From the IMG/VR virus record IMGVR_UViG_3300009163_000061, positions 1 to 46,253 of that record: a DNA stretch of 46,253 bases; one strand, written 5' to 3'. This document shows positions 23,189 through 31,927 of the stretch, one piece after another. Numbering within the stretch: position 1 is the stretch's first letter; the number at the start of each line of letters is the position of its first letter. A program made the translations under genes and the position numbers. The DNA is from a virus. The notes beneath the pieces are model-generated. The model searched no databases. It was not told the DNA's origin and saw only the letters and a program-made list of their open reading frames with translations.

Positions 23189-24877
23189 ATGGCCGACTTT
23201 GGTTCAAATTTTACAGATGCATTTAGTGCTGTTTATGGCGCACGTATAAAAGGTCGCGCTTTAGCGGCTGAAGAAGAACGCGCAAAAAATGCCGAGGCTC
23301 GCGCTCAAACTGAGTTTGAATATAACCAAGAACAGCGCAAAAACCAAAAGACCGTACAGCAAGCTATTGCTAGTGCGGGAAACCAAATCAAGCCAGACGC
23401 TGATACTAGTGGTGCTATGAGCGAAACTCAGATGCAAAGCCTTCGAGGCTTACCTGCTGCTGCGCCGTCCATGCGAGAACTACAAGCTGGTTTAAAAAAC
23501 GGTTTTGAAGCGGCCCCAAATCAGGCTGTACCCGCTGGAGGTTTCTATCGTCCCCCAGAAACCTTCGAGGCCCAAAAGCCTTACACCCCTCAAGGTATAC
23601 CTGCCCCTGCTGCCCCTGCTGCCCCTGCTGCCCCTGCTGCCCCACAAGCCGCGCTTCCCGGTACGGCACCTGTACCTGTACCTGCACCTGAAATGCAACA
23701 AGTTGCTGCTCAAACCCCTGCTGCAAACACTGAGCGGTTTACGGGAAAGAACGCTACGGTTCCCGCAGCTAATGCACCCATTCCTTTGTCAGGCCCAGAT
23801 AAAGAAGGCAATGTAACAACCATTGCTCCAGACGCGCAGGTAGTTTCGGCTGAGCAAGTTAAAAAACTACCTAACCCAGATGACTATGTGCAGACCACGC
23901 TAAACGGCAAGAATGTCTATGTGCCAAAAGATAAGGTTACAGTCTTATCCGGTGGCGACCTTGCCGTAGCTCAAGGAAACGCAATCCTTCGCACTGGTTT
24001 TGATCCACAACTTGGTCAGACCATGATTGCCAACGGTATGAAAATTCAAGCGGATACTATCGCTGCTACGGCTGATAAGTATCAACGAGCTGTTCTAGCT
24101 GCTCAAGCTACAGGTGATCTGGATGGCCTTAAACATGCTTGGAATGAGTTATATCCTTCCGCTGGTAAGGCAGACATTACTGAAAAGGATGGTCAGATAA
24201 CGGTCAGCCATTACATTCAAACTTCGGATGGCAAGAAAGTGTCTGTAGGCGACCCAGAAGTTTTTAAGTCTGATCAATTACATACGGCAAAAGAAAAGCT
24301 GTTTGGAAAATCTATGGCTATGGGTTCTCCCCAAGCCATGCGCGAATATAGCGCTCAACAGTCGCAAGACATTGTGCATGTAGCCACATTAGTTAACCAA
24401 AAGCTGCAATATGATTTAGATAAAATACGCACGGACATGGCGGTTAAAACCGGGCAAGCCTCTATTCGAGCTAGTGATGCTGCGGCGGCGGCTTCTAGAG
24501 CTGAAGCTAGCGGCGTGTACAATAGAAAACAATACATAGCGGATATTAAAGACTTTAAATCAACTGTTAATAGTCGTGCCAAAGAACTTAGAACAGATAA
24601 TCCAAGTTTGAGTTTTGCTGATTCTGTTGCTAAAGCCAAGGCTGAAGTATTGCCGGGTATGCCAGCACAATTTCAAGATCAATACGCTCTTGCTGCTGGG
24701 GTTGTAGATGTTCCGGGTGGTCCTGCCGCTCCTGCTGCTCCTACAGCAAAACCTCCAAAAGGACCAAGTCCGTTAAATAGAGGTTTGACTGCTCCACTTA
24801 CAAACCCGTTTACTAATAAGCCTGTGACAGCCCCTACCATGAGCATACCTGCACCTTCTGCGTACCCTATCGGTTAA
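23189..24877 (+). CDS. Internal virion protein, T7 gp15-like, 562 aa
   Basis: By order and composition this is the second internal core protein. The N-terminus (FTDAFSAVYGARIKGRALAAEEERAKNAEARAQTEFEYNQEQRK) is a long charged helix. Residues about 139-150 are a PAA repeat, and the middle carries polar repeats and coiled coils. The C-terminus is Pro/Ala-rich. Little sequence conservation is expected in this group, so the call is by context. Confidence 0.65.
   Translation: MADFGSNFTDAFSAVYGARIKGRALAAEEERAKNAEARAQTEFEYNQEQRKNQKTVQQAIASAGNQIKPDADTSGAMSETQMQSLRGLPAAAPSMRELQAGLKNGFEAAPNQAVPAGGFYRPPETFEAQKPYTPQGIPAPAAPAAPAAPAAPQAALPGTAPVPVPAPEMQQVAAQTPAANTERFTGKNATVPAANAPIPLSGPDKEGNVTTIAPDAQVVSAEQVKKLPNPDDYVQTTLNGKNVYVPKDKVTVLSGGDLAVAQGNAILRTGFDPQLGQTMIANGMKIQADTIAATADKYQRAVLAAQATGDLDGLKHAWNELYPSAGKADITEKDGQITVSHYIQTSDGKKVSVGDPEVFKSDQLHTAKEKLFGKSMAMGSPQAMREYSAQQSQDIVHVATLVNQKLQYDLDKIRTDMAVKTGQASIRASDAAAAASRAEASGVYNRKQYIADIKDFKSTVNSRAKELRTDNPSLSFADSVAKAKAEVLPGMPAQFQDQYALAAGVVDVPGGPAAPAAPTAKPPKGPSPLNRGLTAPLTNPFTNKPVTAPTMSIPAPSAYPIG
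23603..23643 (+). repeat. 9-bp tandem repeat encoding Pro-Ala-Ala
   Basis: About four and a half copies of GCCCCTGCT in frame within the gp15-like gene, giving repeated PAA. Such a linker can gain or lose units by slippage without a frameshift. Confidence 0.8.
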
Positions 24878-24880
24878 AAC

Positions 24881-24926
24881 AAGTGTGGTTTGGTAAATCG
24901 TGTATGTATTGATTTACCAATCACTT
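24881..24926 (+). promoter_or_regulatory. Stem-loop before the giant virion gene
   Basis: TTGGTAAATC (24890-24899) pairs with GATTTACCAA (24911-24920), and an outer AAGTG (24881-24885) pairs with CACTT (24922-24926). It ends 19 bases before the ATG at 24946. The following sequence (AATTTTG) has only four U, so as a terminator it would be weak. It may instead control translation or RNA stability of the giant gene, which lacks a Shine-Dalgarno sequence. Confidence 0.6.
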
Positions 24927-24945
24927 AATTTTGAGTTGGCACAAA

Positions 24946-27900
24946 ATGGCTGATTATAAGTATGTACCTTTACCTGATGGCCGAGTTGGCCGCGCCCCTG
25001 TGGGTATGTCAGATCAAGAGGTGTATAAAAGATTTGGCCTAGCGGCTCCGGCATCTGCAACACCTCAAAAACGAGATGCGTTTAGTGCTGGGTTAGAAGC
25101 CGCAAAAACAGGGTTAGCCGTAGGGCTTCCTTACGCGCTAAACAAGTTTACAGAAACGCCAAGCACGGTTCAACCCGGAGATGATGAGTACTATCAATCT
25201 CGTCTGCGGGAATCTGCTGCCAAGCAAGAGCAACTACTCCCCGGTGGTCCCGCAGGGTTTGGTCAGGGCGCTGGTTTAGGTCAGATCGTAGGTGAAAACC
25301 TCGCATACTCCGCCCCTCAGATGGGCGCTCAAGCCTTGGGCGGTGCCGCAGGTTTTGCGTTGGGCGGTCCTGTTGGTGCTGGTCTAGGCACTGGCCTTGT
25401 AGGCGCTCCCATGTATGTGGGTTCTAACGTAGACCGTGCCACACAAGGCGGTCAGACTGCGCTTACAGGTGGACAAGCCGCGCGGAGTTTTGGGGCTGCT
25501 ATCCCACAGGCTGCTGTTGACGTTTTGGGCGCACGGTTCCTTCCCGGTGTTGGCAAGTATCTAGGTGAAGCAGGTTTTACAGGTAACATACTATCTCGTG
25601 CGGCCAAGGGTGCGGCTGCTGGTATCGTCACTGAAGGCGGTGGTGAAGCTCTACAACAAGTCGGTGAGCGGTACGCTGCTGGCCTCAACCTAACGGATCA
25701 AGAAGCCCTCGGTGAGTATGGCCAAGCTGCTGCTATCGGTGGTTTGCTGGGTGGTGGGTTTGGCGCTATCGGTGGTGTCACTAATACCACGAAGCTAAAA
25801 GAACAACGCGCCGCTGCCGCAGAGGCCGCTCTTGCGGCAGGTAAACCTGCTGATCTTTTAAACGCAGGTCAACTCGATCTACAAGGCGGCACTTACAACG
25901 AGAAGGTTGGTCCCGCTGCTCGTAAGTCTGTGAACCTAGCGGATAACGTACGCGCCCACCTTAACCTAGGCGAAGACGAGAACGTCGATGAAGTTGTAAA
26001 ATCGCTTCAAGACCAACGTCGCGCTATTGTGTCTGCTGTACAAGACGCTCAAGCCAAGGGTGACACGGCTTCATTCTACAAGCTCACTGACGCGCTTGCC
26101 GCTCATGACAACCAGTACTTTAAATCGTCTGACCCTGACGTTATTGCCCAACGTGCTGATTTAGTTCAAAATGTTGAGGCTGCTCAAACCGCTGCTGCCT
26201 CCGCAGAAGGACGTAAGGGCAAACGTGCGGCGGCTAAGCTGGCCAGCGCTAAGGCAGAACTATCGCGCTTTGACCGCACCAAGAACATCTCGCCTGTCCA
26301 AGAATATATTAACGCCCAGCAAAGAGAAGCCGCACGGTCTACGCAAACTGACCTGCTGAGTAATGTTGGGCGTACCTCAAACAAGCCTATCAACGAGCAG
26401 GTGCCTGAAGGTGCCCAGTATGATTTGTTTGGTGGCCCTGCCGTGGCCCCTGAAGCAACCGAGGGTGAGGTTGTTAGGACAGACGTGGGTGGGCAACTGC
26501 CTCTTGAAACAAGCGGGGCTACACCCCTATTTGATCGTCGGCCTACGTCCACGGTCGCGTTAGACTTCACGCCCCGCAACATTGCTAGAAACCTCAGAGG
26601 CGCTCAGCCCCTAAAGGGTAACCCTAAAGGCTACACCACTACGCTAGCAGCACGGATGGCTCCGCTATTTCAGTCTGGTGACGTGAAGGGTCTGGCTGAG
26701 CTGTTGTCTTCTGAGTTGGAAAAGAAGAGCCAGCTTCCAAGCGTAGACCAGTACCTGCCCATCTTGCGCAGGGCTAAAGCTATGGCCACCGACTTTGCAA
26801 ATCGTGCAGAGACCGCCAAGCGCGAAGAGATCAACATCCGCGCTCAAGAAGGCATAGCTCGATCCACTGGTGGTACTACGGCTAGCGGTGCGCCTACGAT
26901 GCAGGATGCTGTGTCGATTGCACGTAACCGCGACCAGAACGCTCAAGCTGCGGCGGGTGAACAGGCTCAAGCTCAACAAACAGCGGCCCAAGAACAAGCT
27001 GTCATACAACAAGCACAAGCCAATCAAGCTCAAGCAGCTCAAGTCGCAGAAGACTCTAAGCGTAAACAACTACTAAGTAATATCTTACGCAACCCAGATA
27101 TAGATAACTACTACAACGCGTTTGAAGAACAGCTTGGTAATTTGGGTATGAACTCATCTGTTAGTGATGATGAGCTAGCTGCAATAAAGGCGGCTAAAAA
27201 CGCACAAGAACGTCAAGCTGCTGGTCGTGAAGTCTTTACAGCTACCGAAGCTGACGTAATCACTGAAGAATTGCAAAACGCTTTTGACAAGATTGAGGCC
27301 ACGACTCAAGCCGGGACGGCTGAGCGTGTTATTGCTAAGCGCAATGCCACGATGGAAGCCATCACAAAGGCAGTGGACTTGGTCGGTGCTGCGGAGACAG
27401 ACGCACTAGAAGCGATTGAGAGGCTCGTGGGTAAGACTTCTTACAAGCAAGCTGAGCAGTCGTGGCAAAAGATGATGGCCGCTAAGGAAGAAGCGTTAAA
27501 TACTCCTACCGAAGCTACTGCCCAACCTGAAGCCCAAGCTGAAGCCACCGAAGCACCTATAGCCAAAGAAGCTGCGGTTGAGCCTACCGTGGCCGAAGCT
27601 GCCCCCACCCCTGCAACACCGGAGACTACCAATGCCGCTCAAGAAGGGGAACAGCCCCAAAGTCGTAAGCGCCAACGTAAAAGAGCTAATGAAGTCGGGA
27701 CGACCACAGAAGCAAGCAGTAGCAATAGCGCTGAGCCAGTCGCGGAAACAGCCGAAGAAATAGCAGCGCGAGCTGTTGCGGAAATTAAGGCCAACCAAGA
27801 AGCCAAAGAAAACTTCTGGCGGGTGGCCGAACTTAAACTTACTGGTCCCGAAGGTCAGGAGCTAAACGCTGTTGTCTTAGATAAGACTAAGAGTCTAGAT

Positions 27901-30900
27901 GACGTAAAGGCCAAGCTCGCAGAAATTGAAAACAGAGGTACAAAAGGTACTACGCAGAAAGCTGCCGAGCCTGCTCCTGCGCGTCGAACATCTATTGAGT
28001 CTGAAAAAGTTGCTCTCAGAAAAGATATTACCACAACTGCGCGAAATAAAAAGAATCTCCCTGCTGATCAGGTTCGTACGTTCCTTGACGCCGTGGACAA
28101 AGCTACGTCTGTTGCTGACCTTAAGACTATTAAGGCTGACCTAGATGCGCAGGTTGAAAAGAATATTGCAGCTCCTACACCTAAGCCTGTAGTTACGGCT
28201 GCTATTAAAAGCGCGGCAGAAAAGATTACTGCGCGTCGTGCTGCTGAAAAAGAACGCATGGCGGGCGCAGCACCTAAAAAAGGCCAGTTCCAAGAACTAG
28301 CCGAGAAGCCTGTAACGATTGCAGGTCAGGATCAACCCATCTCACCACGAGTTCTAACAAAATTTCGTCAGGAGCTAGACAAGCTAGGTCTGGCGCATAT
28401 CGGTGTGCGTGTGCTTCGCCAGTTGGAAGGTCGTACGGAGTATGGCCGCGACATCGGTGGTCACTATAATCAAACCGATCAACTCATCACGGTAGTGCTG
28501 CAAGGCAACGGCGAAGGGTTCTATACTCTGTCGCACGAGGCCATTCATGCGTTAGAAGATGCTGGCCTAATCCTTAAAGGTGAAAAGGGCGCTATCCTTA
28601 ACTGGGCTAAGAATCAGCCTGCCCTTAAGAAGTTTATTGAAGACAAGTATGGTAAGCAGTCTCCCGGCGTAAAGGCTAGTGAGTATGTGGCGGAAGCCTA
28701 CGCCTTGTGGCTTAAGAACAAGGGTGAGACCCCTACGTATATCGGTAAGGTGTTTGCCAAGGTTACTGATTTCTTAGATGCCATGCGTAACTTCCTTACA
28801 GGCAACGGCTTTCAGTCTGCGGACGATGTGTTTAAGTCTATTTACGGCGGAGAGCTTACTAGCCGCAAGATCGGTCAAAGCACTTTAGGTGAAGCGCCTA
28901 AAGGTTTCTTCCGTGAGTCCACTGCCTCACAAGAGTATACCAAGGCCAACGACCGCGTCCGTGAATATGTTGGTGGAGCAGGTAATTATGTCGCGGCTGC
29001 GATGGTTATTGCCAACAAACTAACCGATATGGCTGTCCGCGCTGGTGTTCCCGCTGCACGTACGATGGAGCGTCTGCTGGCTGATCAGGGCCGCATAACT
29101 GCACGTCTTGACCGTAAGATTGAAGACTTGTCTGAGCGTTATGATGGCTTGAAGAACGCTGTTGAAAAAGGTGTCGGTGAGGGTAGCGTCAACAACGTCA
29201 TTCAGCAAATCCGCTTTGCCAAGAAGTGGGGCTTTGACCCCATGTACAAGGACGCTGACGGTAAGAAAATTACTGTTGACGTTGATCCAGAGCTAAACAA
29301 ACTGTTTAACAAGTTGTCTCCTGAAGCCCAGCAAGTTGTGAAAGACGTGTTCCAGCTATCGCGTGACAATCTGTATGCCAAAAAAGAAGCTGTCATGCGT
29401 ACCATTGGGTCTGAGTATGATGCTCTGATCAAGGCTACACGAGACGACTTAAGCAGTGCCACAGGTGACCGCGCCATTAAGCTGGCGCGTGAGGTAAAAA
29501 ACTTAGAGGCTAAAAAAGCTAGGCAACTGACGCGCTATCAGAGCTTGCTTAAGATTGACCCCAACACACCTTACGCACCTATCAAGCGTTTTGGTGACTT
29601 CGTGGTTGTCGGTCGATCCAAGGAGTATGTAGCTGCTGAAGAAAAAGCTGCGCGGGAAAAGACCCCAGAGGCTTACGCCGAACTGCGCAAGATGCAGGAA
29701 GACGGCGAGCACTACTACGTGGCCTACGCTGATGACCGTTGGAAAGCCATCTTGCTACGTGACAAGATCGCTCAAGTCTACGATGCGCCTGACATGTTCC
29801 GCAAGGATGAGGCTAGCGAAGCGCAAATCGGTGGTAGCGAGATATATGCCGCGTTCCAACGTATGCAGAAGATGATCCAAGAGCAGGGGGACAGTATGGA
29901 CCCTAAAATGCGTAAGAGCCTAACCGCTCTTGCCACTGACCTGTACCTAAGCACCTTGGCTGAAAGCAGCTCGCGTAAGGCTGAAATGGCTGCACGTCTG
30001 GTGCACGGTGGTGACTTCGACATGGTTCGTGGTGCGATTGCTCAGGGTCGTTCAGATGCTCGCTTTATCGGCTCTATCGAGAAGAACGGTGAGATCGCAG
30101 ATGCGATCACGCAGATGAAGAAGGAAGCCAGAGCTGGCGGTACTAGCACGGACCAAGCCCGTGAGCTGGTAAACCAGATTACTGCACGTCACGCAGCTAA
30201 CTTGGCTCCCTCACCTCAAAATAAGACCATCGATAAAATCCTTAGCTTCACCACGGCTATGTACTTGACCACGTCGCCTATGTTCTTTGTACAGCAAGCT
30301 GTACAGCCCTTCATGGTTTCGGTTCCTGTCGCCGCTGGAAAGCACGGCTATGGCCGAACGATGGATGCCTTGAACAAAGGTTATGATGTTGTGCGTCAAG
30401 CGTGGGGTGACGCCGACATTACCAAGCCGCTAGACCTAGATAAGCTCAAGGGCACGATGTGGGCTGTGGCGCAAGTGATCGCGGATAGTAATGCCCTAGA
30501 TGTCGCCATCGACAAGGACATGGGTAACTGGACCTCCGAAGCAAACGGACCCATCAACTCTGCCATGACTACTGTGAGCAAAAAGCTCGGTGGTTGGACT
30601 CGTAAGCTGGAAGCCATCAACCGTCTGTCTACGGGCGTCATGATGTTCGAGCTGGAGATGGGCAAGAAGACGGGTCAGAACGTCGATCCAGAAGCCTACA
30701 AATCATACGTGGAAGACTTCAAGAAGACCCATCCAGAGGGCGCGACTGAAGAACATCCGATGCTGTCGGAGCAGCAGTATGTAGCCACGCAAGAAGCCAT
30801 CCGCCTGATCATGGATACGCACGGTGACTACAGCCTGAAGGCTTCGCCATTGTTCATGCGCTCCGGCGCAGGACGGGTCTTGTCTCAGTTCAAGAAGTTC

Positions 30901-31881
30901 CAGATCATGCAACTGAGCCTGTATACGCAGGCTATTAACGATGGCTTCTTCGCAAAAGATATCCCTGCTGCTGAAAAAGAAATCGCTCGTCGTACTCTGT
31001 TGTATATGACTGGCCATGCTGCACTGTTTGCTGGTGCTCTTGGTCTTCCGGGCGCTGCTGCTGGTGAGTGGTTGTGGGAGTTCATCAACAAGCTCATGGG
31101 TCGCCAAGGGCCCTTCACGGCAGAAGGTGACCTGCGTAAGGCAATCGGCAATCCCACGATTGCTAACCTGCTGATCAATGGTGCGCCTACGCTTGCTGGT
31201 GTGGACCTATCCGGGTCGCTGGGTCAGGGTAACTTGTTGTCCATCGCGCCATACGCAGACATCCCCAAAGATGAAGACACATATAAAGATGCTATCATTC
31301 GCATGGCTGGTCCTGCCATCGGTGGTGTGGGTCTGGACTACGCCAAGGCTCTGGGCTTCATGAATGACGGCCAGTACTACAAGGGCCTTGAGAAGATGAT
31401 GCCCAAGGGTTTCTCAAATGCCATCAAGGCGTACCGGGAATCTACCGAAGGCGTCACTGACAAAGGCGGCGAAACGACTGTTGGCGCTAAAGATATTGGG
31501 ATTGGTGCCACGATTGCTACGGCTCTTGGGTTGCGCACTACCGAGGTGTCAAACCGTCAGTATCGTCAAGGCACCGCCATCGAGACCAAGCAGTACTTCC
31601 AAGACCAAACGTCCACGATGAAGCGTGAGTACATCAAAGCCTACGACAAAAAAGACGGCGCTAAGATGCAAGAGCTTCGTGTTAAGTGGCTCGACCTGCA
31701 AAAGTCTCGTGACGAGAATGGCCTTACACGTCAACCGCTGTCTGACCTGATCCGTGAGCCGATGCGCCTTGCGAAGCGTGAGAAGAACGTCCTAGGTGGG
31801 GTGAAGGTTTCCAAGTCCAACCGGGCAATGGCCGCGCAGTTGGCTGAAGAAACAGGCTACGTACCGCCTGAAGAAGAATAA
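24946..31881 (+). CDS. Giant polyvalent internal virion protein, 2311 aa
   Basis: It takes the place of T7 gp16 as the largest ejected core protein. The N-terminus (YKYVPLPDGRVGRAPVGMSDQEV) is the usual start of large phage polyproteins. Then follow Gly-zipper hydrophobic helices (about residues 90-285, GGAAGFALGGPVGAGLGTGLVG), charged coiled coils and a low-complexity Glu/Ala/Pro linker (about 850-940). A zinc metallopeptidase-like site is formed by H1197-E-A-I-H1201 and the downstream E1246-Y-V-A-E1250. The C-terminal third (about 1775-2120) resembles the LPD38-type domain of polyvalent proteins (FFVQQAVQPFMVSVPVAAG, WTRKLEAINRLSTGVMMFELEM). The ATG at 24946 is chosen; a TTG at 24931 is possible. 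No lysozyme/transglycosylase domain was recognised. Confidence 0.8.
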   Translation: MADYKYVPLPDGRVGRAPVGMSDQEVYKRFGLAAPASATPQKRDAFSAGLEAAKTGLAVGLPYALNKFTETPSTVQPGDDEYYQSRLRESAAKQEQLLPGGPAGFGQGAGLGQIVGENLAYSAPQMGAQALGGAAGFALGGPVGAGLGTGLVGAPMYVGSNVDRATQGGQTALTGGQAARSFGAAIPQAAVDVLGARFLPGVGKYLGEAGFTGNILSRAAKGAAAGIVTEGGGEALQQVGERYAAGLNLTDQEALGEYGQAAAIGGLLGGGFGAIGGVTNTTKLKEQRAAAAEAALAAGKPADLLNAGQLDLQGGTYNEKVGPAARKSVNLADNVRAHLNLGEDENVDEVVKSLQDQRRAIVSAVQDAQAKGDTASFYKLTDALAAHDNQYFKSSDPDVIAQRADLVQNVEAAQTAAASAEGRKGKRAAAKLASAKAELSRFDRTKNISPVQEYINAQQREAARSTQTDLLSNVGRTSNKPINEQVPEGAQYDLFGGPAVAPEATEGEVVRTDVGGQLPLETSGATPLFDRRPTSTVALDFTPRNIARNLRGAQPLKGNPKGYTTTLAARMAPLFQSGDVKGLAELLSSELEKKSQLPSVDQYLPILRRAKAMATDFANRAETAKREEINIRAQEGIARSTGGTTASGAPTMQDAVSIARNRDQNAQAAAGEQAQAQQTAAQEQAVIQQAQANQAQAAQVAEDSKRKQLLSNILRNPDIDNYYNAFEEQLGNLGMNSSVSDDELAAIKAAKNAQERQAAGREVFTATEADVITEELQNAFDKIEATTQAGTAERVIAKRNATMEAITKAVDLVGAAETDALEAIERLVGKTSYKQAEQSWQKMMAAKEEALNTPTEATAQPEAQAEATEAPIAKEAAVEPTVAEAAPTPATPETTNAAQEGEQPQSRKRQRKRANEVGTTTEASSSNSAEPVAETAEEIAARAVAEIKANQEAKENFWRVAELKLTGPEGQELNAVVLDKTKSLDDVKAKLAEIENRGTKGTTQKAAEPAPARRTSIESEKVALRKDITTTARNKKNLPADQVRTFLDAVDKATSVADLKTIKADLDAQVEKNIAAPTPKPVVTAAIKSAAEKITARRAAEKERMAGAAPKKGQFQELAEKPVTIAGQDQPISPRVLTKFRQELDKLGLAHIGVRVLRQLEGRTEYGRDIGGHYNQTDQLITVVLQGNGEGFYTLSHEAIHALEDAGLILKGEKGAILNWAKNQPALKKFIEDKYGKQSPGVKASEYVAEAYALWLKNKGETPTYIGKVFAKVTDFLDAMRNFLTGNGFQSADDVFKSIYGGELTSRKIGQSTLGEAPKGFFRESTASQEYTKANDRVREYVGGAGNYVAAAMVIANKLTDMAVRAGVPAARTMERLLADQGRITARLDRKIEDLSERYDGLKNAVEKGVGEGSVNNVIQQIRFAKKWGFDPMYKDADGKKITVDVDPELNKLFNKLSPEAQQVVKDVFQLSRDNLYAKKEAVMRTIGSEYDALIKATRDDLSSATGDRAIKLAREVKNLEAKKARQLTRYQSLLKIDPNTPYAPIKRFGDFVVVGRSKEYVAAEEKAAREKTPEAYAELRKMQEDGEHYYVAYADDRWKAILLRDKIAQVYDAPDMFRKDEASEAQIGGSEIYAAFQRMQKMIQEQGDSMDPKMRKSLTALATDLYLSTLAESSSRKAEMAARLVHGGDFDMVRGAIAQGRSDARFIGSIEKNGEIADAITQMKKEARAGGTSTDQARELVNQITARHAANLAPSPQNKTIDKILSFTTAMYLTTSPMFFVQQAVQPFMVSVPVAAGKHGYGRTMDALNKGYDVVRQAWGDADITKPLDLDKLKGTMWAVAQVIADSNALDVAIDKDMGNWTSEANGPINSAMTTVSKKLGGWTRKLEAINRLSTGVMMFELEMGKKTGQNVDPEAYKSYVEDFKKTHPEGATEEHPMLSEQQYVATQEAIRLIMDTHGDYSLKASPLFMRSGAGRVLSQFKKFQIMQLSLYTQAINDGFFAKDIPAAEKEIARRTLLYMTGHAALFAGALGLPGAAAGEWLWEFINKLMGRQGPFTAEGDLRKAIGNPTIANLLINGAPTLAGVDLSGSLGQGNLLSIAPYADIPKDEDTYKDAIIRMAGPAIGGVGLDYAKALGFMNDGQYYKGLEKMMPKGFSNAIKAYRESTEGVTDKGGETTVGAKDIGIGATIATALGLRTTEVSNRQYRQGTAIETKQYFQDQTSTMKREYIKAYDKKDGAKMQELRVKWLDLQKSRDENGLTRQPLSDLIREPMRLAKREKNVLGGVKVSKSNRAMAAQLAEETGYVPPEEE

Positions 31882-31917
31882 AAAAATAGCCCCACAGCCA
31901 TCAAAGCTGTGGGGCTA
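31880..31917 (-). terminator. Terminator between the convergent blocks
   Basis: AGCCCCACAGC (31888-31898) pairs with GCTGTGGGGCT (31906-31916), a perfect 11-bp stem. Leftward transcripts then meet seven consecutive U (A-run 31880-31886), so it is a strong terminator for the leftward block. Rightward transcripts reach no U-run after the stem, so it should stop late transcription poorly. Confidence 0.85.
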
Positions 31918-31927
31918 AGTCTAACGA

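Noticed and set aside
24931-24945. TTG start for the giant virion protein
   Set aside because: The ATG at 24946 gives the usual polyprotein N-terminus; neither start has a Shine-Dalgarno sequence, so ATG is favoured.
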